A stretch of 64,000 nucleotides of DNA from Bolinopsis microptera. Lineage: Eukaryota; Ctenophora; Tentaculata; Lobata; Bolinopsidae. The notes under the pieces are model-generated. The model was not told the origin of the DNA. It did not search any database and worked only from the letters and a program-made list of their open reading frames with translations. The stretch is taken from positions 9,434,901-9,498,900 of the forward strand of contig NC_087082.1 in the NCBI RefSeq assembly GCF_026151205.1, given 5' to 3'. A program made the translations under genes and the position numbers. Positions 60,426 to 64,000 of this stretch are shown one piece after another (position 1 is the stretch's first letter; each line of letters begins with the position of its first letter).

Positions 60426-61013
60426 TGCTAACAGGCAACGTTACGCCACTGATCCATCTAAGGGTACAACAAAAATTATCCCATGATTCGCGATCCTTTG
60501 GAAAGGCCCCTGCTCAGCAATAGATATCCATTCAATTGGACGTGTCGACCATGGGGAATGCATAGAAGCAGTGTATTATATATTACAAGCTTCCAATTAT
60601 AGACAAAAATCTCAACTATTGCAAAGGCAATAGTTGTGATTGATTAACTTGGAATCATTAGATTAGATTAGATTAGATTAAGAATTATGACATAAACATC
60701 ATCACTAGTTTTAGACATTCTTCCTAATTTCTTCATCGTCAGAACTGTGAAGAGTAGCAGACCTCATAGCAAGAAAAAGGAATGAGACATACTGCGATGT
60801 AGTAAGACATGTGAGAACTCAGAACAAGAATAAGATATGCAATGTTGAGAACAACTCTTATTGCTTTACGAGGGTACCGAGGAAAGAAGGTGGACACCAA
60901 ACGTGAGATTCATCTATCAGAATTCTCATACAACCTCATCCCTGCCCCTATGATAATGGAGTAGATCATGTGTTTTGTTTAAAATTTTAAAATTTTAAAA
61001 ATATTATTGTTAG
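60426..61013. other. 5' flank of the LINE, nothing certain
   Basis: No recognisable endonuclease sequence precedes the SDH motif at 61029, so the LINE is 5'-truncated or heavily decayed here. Contains (GATTA)n at 60658-60681. Confidence 0.4.
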
Positions 61014-62541
61014 CCATGTATTGTACGATCTGATCACAAACCTGTTGTAACTCGATTAACGCTGAAAAATCATGTTCTCATTCACAAAACCAAAAAATCA
61101 GATAGCACTCAGTTTGACTGTTCAACTCTCTACAGTGATAAAGAACTCAGACAGAAATATCAAAGTGCGATTGCTGAAAGATTATCGGGTAAAACTTATC
61201 CAGATGACCCAAATGAGAAAATGAATGAACTTTTTAGTGACATACATGCGTGTGCTGAAGAAACTATACCACTGAAAGGGAAATCCTCTAAACAAAATTT
61301 CTCCAGTGATCTAACAGTAGCTTCATTAGTTGCTAAAAAGTGTGATCAGACTCTGAAGATCAAATCAGCCCCAAATGGTAGTGATGTTAGTGGAGATAGG
61401 AGAGAAGTTAGAAAGATTCAGAATAGCATTTCTAAGAGACTTGTGCAAATAAATAACATGAAGGCTGATGCTCTAGCGGAAGAAATAAATAACACTGACG
61501 ATGCTAGAAAGATGTTTGAAGCTTCAAGATCTTTAGCTGGAATAAGAAAGTCGGGTAACATAGTGGTCAATGATATCAACAACAACCCTATTGGTACTGA
61601 TTTAGGGAAAGCAAACACAGCGAAATCTTTCTTCGAAAAACAACTAACAGAAGGAGTTGAAGCTGGCCTGCAACCTTTTACCTGCGATCCAAAACCACTT
61701 GATAACCCCATCACACCAGTTGAAGTTAAACTTGCTGCAAGTAAACTCAAATCAAACCGTGCCAGTGGTCCAGATAATCTCCAGAATGAGCGGATAAAGT
61801 ACGCCCATCCAATCACTTTTGAGAAGTATGCTGAGGCAATCAACGAGTCATTTAGTGGGAACAAATACATAAGTTCGATAGGACAAGGTATTGTGACTCC
61901 TCTACAGAAGCCCGGTAAACCTAAGGGTCCCCTCACAAGCCTTAGACCACTTACACTGTTAAACGGATCGAGGAAGATGCTCACTCAAATTGCCTTAAAA
62001 CGGGTTGAGAGTAGAATTGACAACTACACCATGCCATGGCAGAGTGCTTACAAGAGAGGTAGGAGCTGCTCTGACATTGTGTGGGCTCAGAGAATGCTCA
62101 TATCTGTTGTAATGAGGAAGAAATGGACATTTAGCAAAATGGGTATTGATATGAGTAGAGCTTTTGATACCGTGAAAAGGGACACTATCATCAATGTTTT
62201 GAAAGATGCTGGTTGTTCGGAGGACGACATTCGTTTAGTTCAATACCTTCTATCGAATACTCTCCTTAGAGTTCGTGTTAACTCCTCACTGTCGGAAGAG
62301 TTTGAAAGTTTACTCGGAGCCTTTCAAGGTGACAGTTTATCTGGAAAGCTATTCACACTTATTCTTGCAGCAGCCTTACACCACCTCAGAGCTGTATCTG
62401 GGAGACCAAACCCACCAGTATCAGAACTAGGTTTTCCAACTGAGTGGGAATATTCAGACGATTGTGACTTTGCTGACGAGGACATCGAGAAACTGAGAAT
62501 TTTCCTTCCTACAGTGAAGGAGATTCTCAAAGACTGGAACC

Positions 62542-63221
62542 CCAGTGACATAAATTTAAAAAGGGACTAGGAATCCAGTCTGGAAAGAAAAAACGGCTAC
62601 CATATATTTTTAAAACGACTACCATAAATTTTTCGGCCGCTCCGCGGCCGGATAACGATTTCATTTTACTTTGCTAGGTATATTACAGAGGTTTAGTTAT
62701 TCATTAGTATAGTTATTAATTCATTAGTATAGTTATTCATAATTGCCAAGAGATTGTGAAAGAATTCCTTTCCGGGTCTCGAACTCGCGATCTGCTAATG
62801 TAGTACCGACGGATCAACCAACTAGGCTACGATTCCATGTACGCTTTTGTAATATTTACATATAGGGCTTCGCGCGTTCCTGCAACTACCATACTACCAT
62901 ACTACCAAACAGTCCATACTACCATACTGGTAGTAGGAAAATCTTGGATCCTGACAGGAATATCTTGGATTATTTGGTAACGCGCAAGTTAAGCACAAGA
63001 ACTAGGAATCTGCAGGAATCTGGCATTTGCGCTCGATTCGAACATCTTCTCGGATAAATATAGAATTAAAGTACAGTGCGCGGCGTTACAGTGTGTAACA
63101 ACCAAGAGCGACTATTTTAAAGTTGATTTAATAATTTTGTTGACAAAAATTAGTCGGCGTGGCTATGGAAATTAATATGGCTAGGAATTAGATTCTTAGA
63201 TTCCTCACTTTATGTCACTGG
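62542..63221. mobile_element. 680-bp TIR element inserted in the LINE
   Basis: Ends CCAGTGACATAAA and TTTATGTCACTGG. A 10-bp direct repeat GACTGGAACC flanks it (62532-62541, 63222-63231). The reading frame of the LINE is exactly continuous across the site. A 9-11 bp duplication fits Mutator-like elements better than hAT; the superfamily is not proven. It contains the tRNA-like segment at 62762-62838. Confidence 0.85.
62762..62838 (-). ncRNA. tRNA-like Pol III promoter segment (SINE head)
   Basis: On the minus strand TAGCCTAGTTGG is a good A box and GAGTTCGAGACCC a B box, spaced as in a tRNA. The T-stem and acceptor stem do not pair properly, so it is a tRNA-derived relic and not a functional tRNA gene. 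Confidence 0.6.
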
Positions 63222-64000
63222 GACTGGAACCTCCAAGTAAATGAAAGTAAAACTGAATTCAGTACCTTCTACCTAGCGACAAAATCTGATAAAGATACAA
63301 ACGGTCAGCCATTAGCTAATAACGAACCATGGAGAAGTAACAAGTCACTAGGTTCCTTACTGTGTACTGAGAAGGACATTCAAAGAAGAAGAATCCTAGC
63401 TGAGATTGCTTTTAAGAACTTTGAAAAAGTTTGGCTTTCTGGTAAGAAAATATCCCTTGAAAGAAAGCTGAGGTTATACGATGCTCAAGTTGTATCTGTA
63501 TTGATTTACAACTCAAATAGTTGGAGTCCTAAGAAAGCAACCATGGAGAAAATGGACACACTCCATCGTAGACACCTCAGGTCCATTTTAAACATCAAAT
63601 GGCCTAAAGGTATGATAAGCAACAAAGCATTGTATGAAAGGTGCAAAGTTGAAAAGTTATCCAAGCGTATTGAACACCAGCGGTGGAAAATGTTTGGACA
63701 CATTCTCAGGAGTATGGAGAACACCCCAGCCCAAACGGCTCTCTCATTTGCTATTGAATCAGATAATTTATTCATTGGAAGATTGGGGAGACCTAGAATG
63801 AACTTGTTATCGGTTTTAAGAAGTGATTTAAATAGTAGAAGTTTGCAAATGGACAACTTGTATGAATTGAACGAAATTAAAGATATAGCTGCATGCAACA
63901 GATGTTGGGAAAATCTTTTTCAAGGGTACAGTTTACCGCATTAAGGTATTTTTAAGTATCATTTTTGTCGGTAAGATCCTGTTTTTTTATAATAATATGT

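Larger units (their letters stand above)
61014..63944 (+). pseudogene. 5'-truncated LINE (endonuclease end + reverse transcriptase), interrupted
   Basis: The frame opens after TAG 61011-61013 with VRSDHKPV, the SDH motif that ends AP-type endonucleases. The reverse transcriptase follows: PDNLQNERIKYAH, IGQGIVTPLQKPGKPKGPLT, LRPLTLLNGSRKM, GIDMSRAFDTVKRD (catalytic Asp), AFQGDSLSGKLFTLIL and YSDDCDF (61-62.6 kb; usual form YADD). After an insertion at 62542-63221 the same frame resumes with LQVNESKTEF and runs to TAA at 63942-63944, including WSPKKATMEKMDTLHRRHL, as in LINE C-termini. Removing the insert and one duplicated 10-mer leaves 747 codons without a stop, so the insertion is the main lesion apart from the missing 5' end. 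Clade not assigned. Confidence 0.85.

Noticed and set aside
60229-60486. 85-residue frame with a poly-Gly run
   Set aside because: The Gly run is the translation of a poly-G tract and no conserved domain is seen.
62762-62838. Functional tRNA gene
   Set aside because: A and B boxes are good but the T and acceptor stems do not pair.

Overview
This is a window of nuclear DNA from an animal. It is AT-rich, with genes split by many short introns on both strands, GT-AG splice sites (one GC-AG), AATAAA signals and a dense load of DNA transposons plus one LINE. The gene set (hnRNP F/H-like, NK-like homeobox, two-pore K+ channel, adhesion GPCR, SNW1, COX11, FKBP, AlkB-like) is metazoan. Many start codons sit a few bases after a pyrimidine-rich AG, as expected with spliced-leader trans-splicing or short 5'UTR introns. 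A non-bilaterian such as a hydrozoan or ctenophore is my guess, but the sequence alone does not settle it.

Layout. 0.4-4.0 kb: 3' half of an hnRNP F/H-type RNA-binding protein (+). 4-14.6 kb: no host gene recognised, but several transposons with visible inverted repeats and target duplications (poly-G foldback, hAT-like, pogo/Tigger-like, short MITEs). 14.7-15.7 kb: three-exon NK-like homeobox gene (+), convergent with an eight-exon K2P potassium channel (16.5-20.3 kb, -) whose 3'UTR carries about ten tandem CACGTGACGTCA sites. 22.8-24.0 kb: intronless reading frame for a PAN/CCP membrane protein broken by two in-frame stops (-). 24-28.2 kb: foldback element and other repeats. 28.3-46.1 kb: a 41-exon adhesion GPCR of about 3271 residues (+), with a fucolectin-like domain, two CCPs, 21 Ig domains, HRM, GAIN/GPS and 7TM. 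47.4-60 kb: a minus-strand run of SNW1, FKBP, COX11, a small mitochondrial membrane protein and an AlkB-like oxygenase. 61-63.9 kb: a LINE interrupted by a smaller element.

The gene models were assembled by eye from splice sites. Their exon sums are multiples of three: 9816 nt for the GPCR, 1563 for SNW1, 1218 for K2P, 642 for the homeobox gene and 1314 for the COX11+FKBP join.

Most notable: the Ig array of the GPCR is a five-exon cassette repeated about three times, all in phase-1 symmetric exons. The COX11 and FKBP exons can be joined in frame into one mitochondrial fusion. Several perfect palindromes with one-base centres and unrelated sequences are scattered through the window, mostly inside the GPCR.
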